Counted from the stretch's first letter, positions 49,831 to 59,556 are shown. The stretch is DNA of 64,000 nt from Paenibacillus taihuensis (GCF_003386535.1 NZ_QTTN01000007.1:157837-221836); one strand, 5' to 3'. Translations and numbers: made by a program. The notes: generated by a model not told the origin, from the letters alone.

Positions 49831-51585
49831 CTAAACGTCAATCACAGCAAGCCCATTCATAATTAAGTTCGTTAGCGCTGGATCTTGGCTTAACGCAGCC
49901 AGTTCCTCTCGAAGAGGTTCCTCTAAGCTACTCAGACCGGGATGTGACGCCAACGATAATTCCAGCAGCTCCATGCGCAGCAGCCAATCCGATGGATGCT
50001 TGTTGACTAGTTCTTGATGGATCGAGAATATAGCCTGAACGTTTGACTCATCCAATACATGCTGAGCTCGAATCGCAGCGACCTGCTGGTACAGCAGCTC
50101 TAGTGCGCTCAGCGGTGCGAGTTGAACGGGCTCTGGTTCAGTTGCCGCCATCTCAGGGTCAGCATTTGCCGAATTTGCCGATTCTGATTGATAAAATGCG
50201 AGCGGGTCAGCCGCGCCGGGGTAAGCAGAGACGATTCGGGAACCCACCGCCATGTCGAAGGTACCCCACTCTTTCTTGAACAGCACGTTTCCCGCCAGCG
50301 TTACGATGCAATCGTCGAATGAGATCAAGAGTAAGTCATTATTTTGCCTCAACATCTGTTTCACACGACCAGTCACAACGACCCCGCTTGCAAAAGCAAG
50401 CGCTGTATCGCTGCCCACGACGACGCCAAGGCTCGCCAACGCTTCATCGTCGCAGCCTTCGAGCGCGATACCACCTGCCAGCAATCCGATGGGCGTGCCG
50501 AAGCCCGATGCATGATAGTCGGTTCCATGTCCCGGCAGCTGCTGCTTCGAGGCAGATAGCGCAGTCTCCCCGGACGTCTTCACATAGACTGCCTCGCCGC
50601 TCTGATCGGTCATAATCTCGCTAACGATCCCGGTTACGCATAGCCCGGAATTGAGCTCGAATGTCGCGACTTGCTTGGAACGCTTCGCTTTCTGCAAGCT
50701 CTCGGTTCCCCCAACACGATATGCCATCGTGCTCGCTAACGATTCCGCGCCTGCCTTCAGTTCATCGAAGCTCTGGCAGACGAACAGCTTCGATTGCATC
50801 TCCGTCACAATCTTCGGACTCGCCGCGCAAGCCTCGACAGTGTAAGGCAGCTTCGCGACCGCATCTGTGAAGCAATGCTTGCTCTCTCCTACGGAAGACA
50901 GCAATCCTGCACCATATATTCGCGGATGGTCAATGTCTCCGATAAGCCCGTATTCGACCGTCGCCCAGAATAATCGCGACACTTGTTCGGCTTCGGACAG
51001 CAGGGCGACAGCCTTCTGCTTCTCTTCCACCAGACGCTGCGCAGCCGCCTTCTCTTCTGCCGTCGAGTTCGGATCCTCCATCACAATCGTTAGCTGCCGA
51101 AGCGCTTCGAACGCTTCGCCTCGCTCCTTCATCGAGAATGCCTTCGTCCCAATCTCGCCAATCTGCTGCACGTAAGCACGATACTCCGGATCGAACAGAA
51201 TCGGCGCATGCCCCGCCGCTTCATGAATGATGTCCGGCGCAGGCGTATATTCAATGTTCGTTAATTTGCGAATTTCAGCGGCGATTGGCAGGATCCCGCT
51301 TGCCAGCAGCTCATAGAACACCGCGCCAGGAATGAGCCCGCTCACAATAACGGCGCCCCAGCCAATCTTCGCGAGACAGGCATTCATCTCGGATACGCGC
51401 GGGATCTGCTCCGTCACGATGCCTGAGCTTCGCAGTCCTTCCACGAAGGCCGGATGCGCTCGATCCTTCAGCGCGTGGTGATTCTGCCGCATGACATAGC
51501 GCCAGACAGCATGATTGATCGGCGTATACTGGTCGTAGTGCTGCTCCGCAACGTACTTCTTGATGTGCGGTGGAATCTGTTTCAT
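49831..51585 (-). CDS. phhA: Phenylalanine 4-monooxygenase (long aromatic amino acid hydroxylase)
   Basis: A 584-residue pterin-dependent hydroxylase turning Phe to Tyr. The catalytic domain (~10-290) carries the iron site HEAAGHAPILFDPEYRAY (two His) with the Glu in FWATVEYGLIG, and ends near YTVEACAASPKIV. A long C-terminal extension (~330-584) with beta modules (FELNSGLCVTGIVSEI) and a helical end is characteristic of the long Bacillus/Bacteroidetes type and has no known role. The ATG at 51585 (GGGAG eight bases upstream) is preferred to 51612. It is last in the operon and supplies Tyr to it. Confidence 0.92.
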   Translation of the reverse strand: MKQIPPHIKKYVAEQHYDQYTPINHAVWRYVMRQNHHALKDRAHPAFVEGLRSSGIVTEQIPRVSEMNACLAKIGWGAVIVSGLIPGAVFYELLASGILPIAAEIRKLTNIEYTPAPDIIHEAAGHAPILFDPEYRAYVQQIGEIGTKAFSMKERGEAFEALRQLTIVMEDPNSTAEEKAAAQRLVEEKQKAVALLSEAEQVSRLFWATVEYGLIGDIDHPRIYGAGLLSSVGESKHCFTDAVAKLPYTVEACAASPKIVTEMQSKLFVCQSFDELKAGAESLASTMAYRVGGTESLQKAKRSKQVATFELNSGLCVTGIVSEIMTDQSGEAVYVKTSGETALSASKQQLPGHGTDYHASGFGTPIGLLAGGIALEGCDDEALASLGVVVGSDTALAFASGVVVTGRVKQMLRQNNDLLLISFDDCIVTLAGNVLFKKEWGTFDMAVGSRIVSAYPGAADPLAFYQSESANSANADPEMAATEPEPVQLAPLSALELLYQQVAAIRAQHVLDESNVQAIFSIHQELVNKHPSDWLLRMELLELSLASHPGLSSLEEPLREELAALSQDPALTNLIMNGLAVIDV

Positions 51586-51623
51586 GCGATCGACTCCCTC
51601 AATAGTTCTCATGATGGGAATGG

Positions 51624-52781
51624 TTATCTCGGTATCCAGCTGGTCGGATAATTCGGATCTTCCAGCTGCAATGCTTCTCTTGCCACACGAAGCGGCCTGA
51701 ACGTATCGATCATGACCGCCAGCTCCAGCGTCTCCTTCTTCCCGAGCCCTGCTTCAATCTTTCCGGGGTGAGGACCATGCGGCATTCCGCTCGGATGCAG
51801 CGTAATCGAGCCTTCCATAACGCCTTTACGGCTCATGAAATTGCCCTTCACGTAGTACAGCACCTCGTCGCTGTCCACATTGCTGTGAAAATACGGCGTC
51901 GGAATCGCATCCGGATGATAATCGAACAAACGCGGTACGAAGGAGCAGACGACGAAGTTATGCCCCTCGAAGGTTTGGTGAATTGGAGGAGGCATATGAA
52001 TACGCCCCGTAATCGGCTCAAAATCGCCGATGTTGAAGATATACGGGTACAAGTAGCCATCCCATCCTACGACGTTCAGCGGATGCTGTCTGTAGATGTG
52101 CTTGTGCACAAAGCCGCCCCGCCGCGTACGAACCTCAAACTCCCCTTCTTCCACATGCGTCTCCAGCTTCTCAGGCAGACGAATATCCCGCTCACAATAA
52201 GGGCTGTGTTCCAGCAGCTGCCCATGCTCATTCCGATAACGCTTCGGCGTCGTAATCCAGCTCGTTGTCTCTACCACGAGCAGCTTCGATTCCACTGCAT
52301 CAGGAACGACGCAATAGATCGTCCCGATCGGAATGACGATATAATCGCCCGGACCATAGCTAAGCGTCCCGAACATAGACTCGACAGTGCCTGTTCCGTA
52401 ATGAACGAACAACAGCTCGTCACCGTTCGCATTGCGGTAGTAATAATTCATCGGCTGCGTCAGGTTTACGACCGAGATGGCAACGTCTTCATTCCCGAGG
52501 ATGCAGCGTCTGCCCTGAACGGCATCACCGCTGTCCTGTGCCCCCGCAGTCAGAAAATGCCGATGCCGCAGCGGACCTTGATCTTCAACCTCTATCTGAG
52601 CAGAAGCATGCAGTTCTGAGCTAAGCATCTCCGTAGGAGCAGTGTGATGATATAGAATGGACTGGATGCCGGAGAAGCCTTTTGTCCCCATTACCTGTTC
52701 CCGATATAGCGTCCCATCCGCGCGCCTAAACTGCGTGTGCCGTTTTCGCGGAATGTCTCCCATTCGATGATAGAAAGGCAT
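51624..52781 (-). CDS. hmgA: Homogentisate 1,2-dioxygenase
   Basis: A 385-residue cupin dioxygenase opening homogentisate to maleylacetoacetate. MPFYHRMGDIPRKRHTQFR, the cupin YYRNANGDELLFVHYGTGTV, GDYIVIPIGTIYCV, and the iron-binding end with H in HSNVDSDEVLYYVKGNF, SGMPHGPHPGK are typical. It is shorter (~385) than the ~440-residue proteobacterial enzymes, as in other Gram-positive members. It lies 21 bp after fahA. Confidence 0.91.
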   Translation of the reverse strand: MPFYHRMGDIPRKRHTQFRRADGTLYREQVMGTKGFSGIQSILYHHTAPTEMLSSELHASAQIEVEDQGPLRHRHFLTAGAQDSGDAVQGRRCILGNEDVAISVVNLTQPMNYYYRNANGDELLFVHYGTGTVESMFGTLSYGPGDYIVIPIGTIYCVVPDAVESKLLVVETTSWITTPKRYRNEHGQLLEHSPYCERDIRLPEKLETHVEEGEFEVRTRRGGFVHKHIYRQHPLNVVGWDGYLYPYIFNIGDFEPITGRIHMPPPIHQTFEGHNFVVCSFVPRLFDYHPDAIPTPYFHSNVDSDEVLYYVKGNFMSRKGVMEGSITLHPSGMPHGPHPGKIEAGLGKKETLELAVMIDTFRPLRVAREALQLEDPNYPTSWIPR

Positions 52782-52802
52782 ATCATCCTTAGCCCCCTCT
52801 CT

Positions 52803-54077
52803 TCAAAATGCCGGCAGCACCCGCCCGGTCACCTCGCCGAAGCCTACCCGATAACCATCTCCTTGGCAGTATCCTGTCAACGTAAGCCGGTCGCCATCCG
52901 CGAGCCACACACGCTCCTCCCCATTCGGCATTTGAATCGGCTCGGTACCGCGCCATGTCAGCTCGAGCAGGCAGCCGCGAGATGGTTTGTCTTCGCCGCT
53001 TATTGTGCCGGATGCAAGCAAATCGCCGGACTGCAGATTGCAGCCGCCTACGGTGTGATGTGCGATTTGTTGTGCAATTGTCCAGTAGAGATGGGTGTAA
53101 TTTGTAGATGTGATTCGATGAGGCTGTTCGGATGTGGAAGTTTGCAGCAAAGCTTCCAGCTGGATATCGAACGTCGTGGAGCGCGTGTCGTTCTGCGAAA
53201 GATAAGGCAGCGGCTCAGGTGTCTGTTTCGGAGCTGGAATGCGGAACGGTTCAAGCGCTTCAATCGGCACGAGCCACGGGGATATGGAGGTGGCGAAGCT
53301 TTTGCCGAGGAACGGGCCAAGCGGCTGGTATTCCCACGCCTGAATATCTCGCGCGCTCCAATCATTCACGAGGAAGACTCCGAAGATGTGGTCTTCGGCG
53401 GCATCGATCGGGATTGGCTCCCCGAGCGGGTTGCCCGCTCCGATCAGCCAGCCGACTTCCAGCTCAAAATCGAGCTGACGGCTCGGGCTGAAGATCGGAT
53501 CCGCAGCATCCGGCAGTTTGATCTGACCTTTCGGACGACGCACATCGGTGCCGCTTACGACGATCGAGCTCGCTCGGCCGTGATAGCCGACAGGCAGATG
53601 AAGCCAGTTCGGCATTAGGGCATTCTCTTTGCCGCGGAATAAGGTGCCAACGTTAGTCGCATGGGCTTTCGAAGCATAGAAGTCCGTATAGTCGCCGATC
53701 TGCACAGGCAGCAGCAGCTCGACTTCGCTTTGCAAGTGGAAGGAAGCAGCTCGAAGTAATACATTATCGCGAAGAGTCGGTTCCTCGGCATCCAGAAGCT
53801 GGCTTATGGCAGCACGCAGCTCCCGCCAAGCCGCACGACCAAGCGCCATGAAGGCATTCAGCGTTGGCTGCGCAAAAATCTCTTTTTCCGTTAACGTAGG
53901 AACATGGCTGAAGCAGCCCGCTTCATCGAGCACAGCAAGGTCCAGCACATATCGGCCGATCGCGACTCCGATTCGCGGCCGCCCTCCTCGACGAGGACGG
54001 AACACGCCGTAGGGCAGATTTTGAATGGGGAAATGAGACTCCGGCTCTACGGGGACAAACGACTTTTTTAGCGCCAT
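52803..54077 (-). CDS. fahA: Fumarylacetoacetase
   Basis: A 424-residue hydrolase splitting fumarylacetoacetate to fumarate and acetoacetate. N-terminal SH3-like domain (FPIQNLPYGVFRP) and the catalytic FAH barrel with DYTDFYASKAHATNVGTLFR (catalytic His/Asp), DFELEVGWLIGAGN, VNDWSARDIQAWEYQPLGPF and GTISGEDKPSRGCLLELTW. The ATG at 54077 has GAGGAG eight bases upstream; a GTG at 54086 is also in frame. It lies 13 bp after the unknown gene. Confidence 0.93.
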   Translation of the reverse strand: MALKKSFVPVEPESHFPIQNLPYGVFRPRRGGRPRIGVAIGRYVLDLAVLDEAGCFSHVPTLTEKEIFAQPTLNAFMALGRAAWRELRAAISQLLDAEEPTLRDNVLLRAASFHLQSEVELLLPVQIGDYTDFYASKAHATNVGTLFRGKENALMPNWLHLPVGYHGRASSIVVSGTDVRRPKGQIKLPDAADPIFSPSRQLDFELEVGWLIGAGNPLGEPIPIDAAEDHIFGVFLVNDWSARDIQAWEYQPLGPFLGKSFATSISPWLVPIEALEPFRIPAPKQTPEPLPYLSQNDTRSTTFDIQLEALLQTSTSEQPHRITSTNYTHLYWTIAQQIAHHTVGGCNLQSGDLLASGTISGEDKPSRGCLLELTWRGTEPIQMPNGEERVWLADGDRLTLTGYCQGDGYRVGFGEVTGRVLPAF

Positions 54078-54090
54078 TTTATCCACTCCT

Positions 54091-55047
54091 CTACTTCAAG
54101 TGTCCCAGCTCCCGCAGCTCATCTCGGGGCTCATCGAAGCTGCAGCTGCCGTATGAGATTAGCGACGCAGCTCTATATCGCTTCACGGAATCGGGAGACA
54201 TATCAAGCTGCCCCCACCTGATACCGCTACTATTGCTTCTGATTATAAAATTCGCCGGATCCTCGTCGGCCAATACCGCTGTAAGCGCGGCCTGATCCAA
54301 CTGATGCTCGTAAGCGAGCAGTCCAGCGAAGAACACATTGAGGAAGCCGTGCATCTTCGTGTTCACTTCGTCCCGGAACATCCTCACCGGATGGTGCAGT
54401 CCTGCTGTAAACTTCATCGGAACCTGCCCTTCTCGGCAGGCTGCGAGCACCGCAGCAACCTGGCTTGGCGACGGGAATGCAGCTGCAGCTACGCCCCCTG
54501 TTCGGAGCTTGATGCCGAGCTTAATGTCTGATGCGGCATTGAAATCCGCAAACTGCTGGATCGCCTCGCTCATTGCTGACTCCCAATCCGCATCCAGTGG
54601 ATACGTCAGTTCGCAAAAGGCACGCAAACCGGAAGCAGACGTCTCCTGTGCGATCGTGCGCAGAAGTTCTTGTTCAATGTTGGCCGGCGGCAGCGGCAGC
54701 GGCAGCTCCAGCGTATCAACCGTTGCCGCAAGCTGGTATTGATTGCGGAATTCTTCGATCCATTCCACGCAACCGTTTAAGAGCGACTGGCACTCCAGGG
54801 TGGTGCGGCTCCGGCTGCCGATTACCGAAAGCGTTAGCGGATGATCCGCCGAGAACATCCGCTTGAACGGAGCAAGCTCGACCAGCCGGGACACCGGGAT
54901 AACGAACTTGCCCAACATCCAATTGTCCTGCCCATGCATGTAACTGTGATACTGCTGGATTGCCGCGTGCATCGGAAGCTCAGCGGGAGGGAATAAGCCT
55001 GCGTAATCGATGAGCTTCTCCATCAATGATCGAATGCTCGTTGTCAT
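54091..55047 (-). CDS. Uncharacterised protein of the tyrosine-degradation operon; candidate maleylacetoacetate isomerase
   Basis: A 318-residue soluble protein I do not recognise. Its layout suggests a TIM barrel: alternating strands and helices, with KLGIKLRTGGVAAAAFPSPS, a helix and PMKFTAGLHHPVRMF, each a hydrophobic strand ending in charged, ligand-like residues (Lys, Arg, Thr, Gly, His). Conserved-looking acids are in TYPLDADWESAMSEA and TVDTLELPLP. AAAGGAGG precedes ATG 55047; the frame extends to 55083. It sits 13 bp before fahA and 48 bp after the ligase gene, so it is cotranscribed. No glutathione-transferase-type isomerase is present in the operon, so an isomerase role is a hypothesis only. 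Confidence 0.72.
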   Translation of the reverse strand: MTTSIRSLMEKLIDYAGLFPPAELPMHAAIQQYHSYMHGQDNWMLGKFVIPVSRLVELAPFKRMFSADHPLTLSVIGSRSRTTLECQSLLNGCVEWIEEFRNQYQLAATVDTLELPLPLPPANIEQELLRTIAQETSASGLRAFCELTYPLDADWESAMSEAIQQFADFNAASDIKLGIKLRTGGVAAAAFPSPSQVAAVLAACREGQVPMKFTAGLHHPVRMFRDEVNTKMHGFLNVFFAGLLAYEHQLDQAALTAVLADEDPANFIIRSNSSGIRWGQLDMSPDSVKRYRAASLISYGSCSFDEPRDELRELGHLK

Positions 55048-55095
55048 GATTGTGCAGCCTCCTTTGTCCGTGGAACGCCTCACTACGCTATCTTC

Positions 55096-57099
55096 TTATC
55101 CACCTGCTGCGAGTCTTCGAATAGCCTCCACTGCTTCTGGATTATCAAGCGATGTCAGATCGCCGAGCGGAAGACCGAGATAGGCCGCCCTGACTGCTCT
55201 GCGCATGACCTTCGCGTTTCTCGTCTTCGGCAGTGCGTCAACCTCGAAGATGGCTTTCGGCGTAAAACCTTTTCCAAGCTGATCGGCGACCAAGGCGCGC
55301 AGTTCTTCGTACATATCCGTTGATCTGATGTTGCTTGCGCGAAGCCGGTTAACGACGACAAAACAGACCGCCGCCTCTCCTTTCACATCATCGGGGACGC
55401 CAATTGCCGCTGCTTCCACTACAAGCGGATGAGCGGACAGAACGGATTCCAGCTCGGCAGGCCCGAGCCGCTTGCCCGCGATGTTGAGCGTATCGTCGGA
55501 TCGGCCGGTAATGTACCAATTGCCGGTATCCTCGTCGATACAAACCCAATCGCCGTGTACCCACGTATCCGGCCATCTCGACCAGTACGTCTGCTCATAT
55601 CGTGACGGATCTTGCCAAAAGCCGCTTGCCATGCCAAGCCACGGACTCTTCATTACGAGCTCGCCGACCTCTCCCAGCACCGGCTTGCCTTCGCTCGAAT
55701 AAACATCCGCAGCCATGCCGGGAATCGGCGAGTTGAACCCTGCCGGAGCAATCGGCTTCAGCAGCACATTGCCAAGGATGCCGCCGGATATTTCGGTGCC
55801 GCCGGAATAATTGACGATCGGCACGCGTGATTGGCCGACCTGTTCGTAAAGCCATAACCATGGCTCGTCATTCCAAGGCTCGCCCGTTGAGCCGAACACT
55901 CGCAGCGAAGTTAGCGAACAATTGCGATAACAAGCATCGCCATACTTCATGATGCTGCGAATTAACGTCGGCGATATGCCAAGATGGGTAATCTGAAGTT
56001 TATCAACGAGCGAGAATATGCGATCAGGTCCCGGATAATTCGGCGAACCTTCATAAAGTGCCATAGCCGCGCCATTCAACAGAGTGCCATACACGAGAAA
56101 CGGTCCCATCATCCAGCCCATGTCCGTCACCCAGAGCATGATGTCGCCAGGCTTCACATCCATGGCATAACCGGCATCGAATGCGGCTTTGATCGGGAAC
56201 CCGGTATGCGTATGGACAATCCCCTTCGGCACGCCGGTTGTGCCGGACGTATAGAGCAGCATGAGCGGTTCGTCGCTTTCCATTGGCACTGTCATAGCTG
56301 TCGGTTCTGTCAACACAGATTCTGCTGGTACAACCCCGCTCGCCGCATCAGGCCGCCCAAGCTCGCTCCATTCCACATCTCGCCCCTGCCGCGATGGCGC
56401 AGAATCACTGCTCAGTCTGCGCACAACGACAACATGTTCAACCGAAGATGCCGTATCCGCCGCTTTATCGGCTTCCTCCTTAAGCAGAATCGCCTTTCCG
56501 CGGCGATAGAAGCCATCGGCGGTGACCACAACCTTGCAGCCTGCAACTTCCAACCGTTTCGCCGCTGCGTCAGCACGGTAACCGGAATAGATCGGGATGC
56601 TGATCGCTCCTAGCTTGGCGATGGCGAGCAGCGCGATGACCGTCTCGGGGATCATCGGCATATAGATCGCGACCCGGTCGCCTCTTCGTACGCCAAGCCG
56701 ACCCAAGCCACCGGCAGCCGCGTTCACCTCAGCGGCTAGCTCGCTGTACGTGAAGCTTCTCGACGCACCGTCCTCGCCTTCCCATATAAGCGCTTTCCGC
56801 GCAGCTGTGGCTGGATCGTCGAGCCATCGATCAAGCGCATTCGTCGCCGCATTCGTCCGTCCGCCGGCAAACCAGCGCGCCCATCGGATACCTCGCGCGA
56901 GATCGACAGTCTGATTATAATCGCGTTCCCATACGATCCCCATATCCTGCTGGACGGCATTCCAGAACCAGCCGACGTCGTCTATCGACTTCGAGTAGAA
57001 CGCATCGTAGCCGTCGAAGCCAAGCTTCTGCATGAACTGAAATAACCGTGTCTGCTCGATCGTTTCTTTTGTCGGGTGCCAAACCGGATTTTGCCGCAT
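55096..57099 (-). CDS. AMP-forming acyl-CoA synthetase, probably acetoacetyl-CoA or acetate ligase
   Basis: A 667-residue ANL enzyme: an ACAS_N-like N-terminus, the ATP loop LLYTSGTTGVPKGIVHTHTG, FGSTGEPWN, NYSGGTEISGG, and the C-terminal VHGDWVCIDE, GRSDDTLNIAGKRLGPAE and the catalytic Lys region PKTRNAKVMRRAVR. The operon makes acetoacetate, so activation of acetoacetate to acetoacetyl-CoA fits; acetate is an alternative since the sequence is ACS-like. The ATG at 57099 has AAGGAG nine bases upstream. Confidence 0.87.
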   Translation of the reverse strand: MRQNPVWHPTKETIEQTRLFQFMQKLGFDGYDAFYSKSIDDVGWFWNAVQQDMGIVWERDYNQTVDLARGIRWARWFAGGRTNAATNALDRWLDDPATAARKALIWEGEDGASRSFTYSELAAEVNAAAGGLGRLGVRRGDRVAIYMPMIPETVIALLAIAKLGAISIPIYSGYRADAAAKRLEVAGCKVVVTADGFYRRGKAILLKEEADKAADTASSVEHVVVVRRLSSDSAPSRQGRDVEWSELGRPDAASGVVPAESVLTEPTAMTVPMESDEPLMLLYTSGTTGVPKGIVHTHTGFPIKAAFDAGYAMDVKPGDIMLWVTDMGWMMGPFLVYGTLLNGAAMALYEGSPNYPGPDRIFSLVDKLQITHLGISPTLIRSIMKYGDACYRNCSLTSLRVFGSTGEPWNDEPWLWLYEQVGQSRVPIVNYSGGTEISGGILGNVLLKPIAPAGFNSPIPGMAADVYSSEGKPVLGEVGELVMKSPWLGMASGFWQDPSRYEQTYWSRWPDTWVHGDWVCIDEDTGNWYITGRSDDTLNIAGKRLGPAELESVLSAHPLVVEAAAIGVPDDVKGEAAVCFVVVNRLRASNIRSTDMYEELRALVADQLGKGFTPKAIFEVDALPKTRNAKVMRRAVRAAYLGLPLGDLTSLDNPEAVEAIRRLAAGG

Positions 57100-57130
57100 G
57101 TTCAGCATCTCCTTCACGCTTCAGCTGCAG

Positions 57131-58243
57131 TTACAGATTGCCTCTGCGGGCTTGTTCACGTTCGATTGACTCGAACAACGCTTTGAAGTTGCCTTCTCCG
57201 AATCCGACTGCGCCTTTGCGCTGAATAATCTCAATAAACAGGGTCGGCCGATCAACGATCGGCTTCGTGAAGATTTGCAGCAAGTAGCCTTCGTCATCGC
57301 GGTCGACGAGAATATCCAGCTCGCGCAGCTTCGTCAGCTCCTCATCAATCTCGCCTACCCGATCGGGCAGCATCTCATAATAGCTATCTGGAGTACTCAG
57401 AAACTCAATGCCGTTACCGCGGAGCGTTGAAACCGTGGAAATAATATCATTCGTGAGAACCGCAATATGCTGTACGCCTGCGCCGTGATAGAAATCGAGG
57501 AACTCCTGGATTTGCGACTTGCGTTTGCCGGTTGCCGGCTCATTAATCGGGAATTTGATCCGTCCGCCGCCGAACATCACCTTCGACATGAGCGCTGAAT
57601 ACTCGGTCGAGATATCCTTGTCGTCGAAGTGAATCATCTGCTTGAAGCCCATGACCTTCTCGTAATACTCCACCCATTCTTCCATACGCTCTACGTTGCC
57701 AACAACGTGGTCGATACCGATCAGTCCGGTAGGGCTATTCGGAATGTTCCAATCGCACGCTTCATACTTCGGCATGAAGATGCCTTTGTAATCGCTGCGG
57801 TCAATCAACGTGTGCACCGTATCGCCATAAGTTCCTACGACAGCTATCCGAACGGTTCCATTCGCATCGCTGACTTCCTTCGGCTCCATCACCGGAATGC
57901 CGCCCCGCGCCACCAGTTCGTGATAGGCTTTCTCTACGTCATCAATGCGCATCGCAATATCTTTGACCCCGTCGCCATGCTTCTTCGTAAACTCCGCGAT
58001 CGGGTGATCCGGCGATAGCGCCCCGCTCACAATGAATCGTGCTTGCTGCTGCTCAAGCACATACGACACTTTGCTGGACTCTCCGGTTTCAAGACCCGCG
58101 TACGCAATCGGGCGGAAGCCGAAGCCTTTGCTCAGGTAATGTGCGGCCTGTTTCGCGTTCCCAACATAGAGCTCGATGTACTCGACGCCCCGTACGGGGA
58201 AGAAATCCGAACCACTTTGGCCAACTCGGCGTTGTTTCTTCAT
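57131..58243 (-). CDS. hpd: 4-hydroxyphenylpyruvate dioxygenase
   Basis: A 370-residue non-haem iron dioxygenase converting 4-hydroxyphenylpyruvate to homogentisate. Two VOC-type halves; iron ligands are the His in GIDHVVGNVERM, the His in GVQHIAVLTND and the Glu in PTLFIEIIQRKG. FYHGAGVQHIAVLT and LPDRVGEIDEE are family landmarks. It is first of the six-gene catabolic operon; tyrosine aminotransferase is not in the window. Confidence 0.94.
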   Translation of the reverse strand: MKKQRRVGQSGSDFFPVRGVEYIELYVGNAKQAAHYLSKGFGFRPIAYAGLETGESSKVSYVLEQQQARFIVSGALSPDHPIAEFTKKHGDGVKDIAMRIDDVEKAYHELVARGGIPVMEPKEVSDANGTVRIAVVGTYGDTVHTLIDRSDYKGIFMPKYEACDWNIPNSPTGLIGIDHVVGNVERMEEWVEYYEKVMGFKQMIHFDDKDISTEYSALMSKVMFGGGRIKFPINEPATGKRKSQIQEFLDFYHGAGVQHIAVLTNDIISTVSTLRGNGIEFLSTPDSYYEMLPDRVGEIDEELTKLRELDILVDRDDEGYLLQIFTKPIVDRPTLFIEIIQRKGAVGFGEGNFKALFESIEREQARRGNL

Positions 58244-58391
58244 GCTGTCCTCATCCCTTTTTCACATTTACCGTTATCTTATTCAGCACCTGCGGACGAT
58301 GCCCATAATAGGGCCTAGTTATATTTATTCGGTGGATGGGCGAACTTTCCAATTTATTGTCGAGAGGCTTGTTTCTATTCCAAGCTACAAC

Positions 58392-58432
58392 GAAAAAACA
58401 GCAAGCCCCGAGTACACCCGGAATGCTTGCCG
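58392..58432 (-). terminator. Terminator after asd
   Basis: GGCAAGC pairs with GCTTGC (58400-58431) with a partly paired interior, followed on the minus strand by TTTTTTCG. 58244-58391 holds only the 5' region of the hpd operon; I see no firm promoter. Confidence 0.75.
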
Positions 58433-58470
58433 TTCTTTATAAATTCCTTATAACTTCCATATTGAAAAGC

Positions 58471-59556
58471 TTATTTAGCCACGATATAGCCTTCTGCTTT
58501 CAGAAGCTCGGCGATCAGCACCGCGCCGCCTGCAGCTCCGCGGAGCGTGTTGTGCGAGAGACCTACGAATTTGAAATCGTAGATCGAATCTTCACGAAGT
58601 CGGCCGACCGATACGCCCATGCCGTTCTCGATGTCACGGTCAAGCTTCGTCTGCGGTCTGTTCTCTTCTTCGAAGTACGTGATGAATTGCTTCGGCGCAC
58701 TTGGCAGGCCCAATTGCTGCGGACGGCCTTGGTATTCGCGCCAGCGTGCGAGAATCTCTTCCTTCGCCGGCTTGTTCTCGAACGAAGCGAATACAGTCGC
58801 CATATGGCCGTCTGTAACTGGAACGCGGATACATTGCGTTGTAATAAGCGGCGCGCTTGCTTTTACAATCTCGCCGTTCTCTACAGTACCCCAGATCCGA
58901 AGCGGCTCCTGCTCGCTCTTCTCTTCTTCGCCTCCGATGTACGGGATTACGTTATCGAGCATATCCGGCCAATCGGTGAAGTTCTTGCCCGCACCGGAGA
59001 TCGCTTGGTACGTCGATGCGACGACTTGCGTCGGCTTGAAATCGAGCAGCGCGTGAAGCGCCGGCACGTAGCTCTGGATCGAGCAGTTCGGCTTAACCGC
59101 GATGAAGCCCGTCTCTGTGCCGAGACGTTTGCGCTGTGCTGCGATGACTTCAAGATGGCTTGGGTTGATCTCTGGAATTACCATCGGTACGTCTGCCGTC
59201 CAGCGGTGCGCCGAGTTATTCGATACGACAGGCGTGCCTGTCTTCGCATAAGCTTCTTCGAGAGCTTGAATTTCATTCTTCTTCATATCGACTGCGCAGA
59301 ATACGAAATCAACGCCAGCAGCAACTTCTTCCACCTTCGATGCATCCTGAACGACAATATTTTTCACGGAATCCGGAATTGGCGTGGACAGCTTCCATCT
59401 GCCCGAAACCGCTTCTTCATATGTTTTACCAGCCGAGCCGCTGCTTGCAGCGATCACTGTTACTTTAAACCATGGATGCTGATCGAGCAGTTCAACAAAA
59501 CGCTGGCCGACCATCCCTGTTCCACCGACAATACCAACCTTGAGCTTATCCGTCAT
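58471..59556 (-). CDS. asd: Aspartate-semialdehyde dehydrogenase (archaeal/fungal-type)
   Basis: A 361-residue NADP-dependent ASADH: GIVGGTGMVGQRFVELL, SNNSAHRWTADVPMVIPEIN, catalytic Cys158 in VKPNCSIQSY, the His in DGHMATVFASF. The NNSAHRW and PNCSIQ words and the length are those of the archaeal/yeast branch rather than the B. subtilis Asd. It makes the branch-point intermediate for Thr, Met and Lys. A T-box leader with terminator precedes it, so it is controlled by an uncharged tRNA. Confidence 0.92.
   Translation of the reverse strand: MTDKLKVGIVGGTGMVGQRFVELLDQHPWFKVTVIAASSGSAGKTYEEAVSGRWKLSTPIPDSVKNIVVQDASKVEEVAAGVDFVFCAVDMKKNEIQALEEAYAKTGTPVVSNNSAHRWTADVPMVIPEINPSHLEVIAAQRKRLGTETGFIAVKPNCSIQSYVPALHALLDFKPTQVVASTYQAISGAGKNFTDWPDMLDNVIPYIGGEEEKSEQEPLRIWGTVENGEIVKASAPLITTQCIRVPVTDGHMATVFASFENKPAKEEILARWREYQGRPQQLGLPSAPKQFITYFEEENRPQTKLDRDIENGMGVSVGRLREDSIYDFKFVGLSHNTLRGAAGGAVLIAELLKAEGYIVAK

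Noticed and set aside
49698..49841. N-terminal extension of the large CuAO-N protein
   Set aside because: It crosses the phhA terminator; TTG 49697 has GGAGG eight bases upstream and starts a normal signal peptide.
49831..58243. GST-type maleylacetoacetate isomerase
   Set aside because: No frame in the operon shows a glutathione-transferase-like sequence; all genes except one are accounted for.
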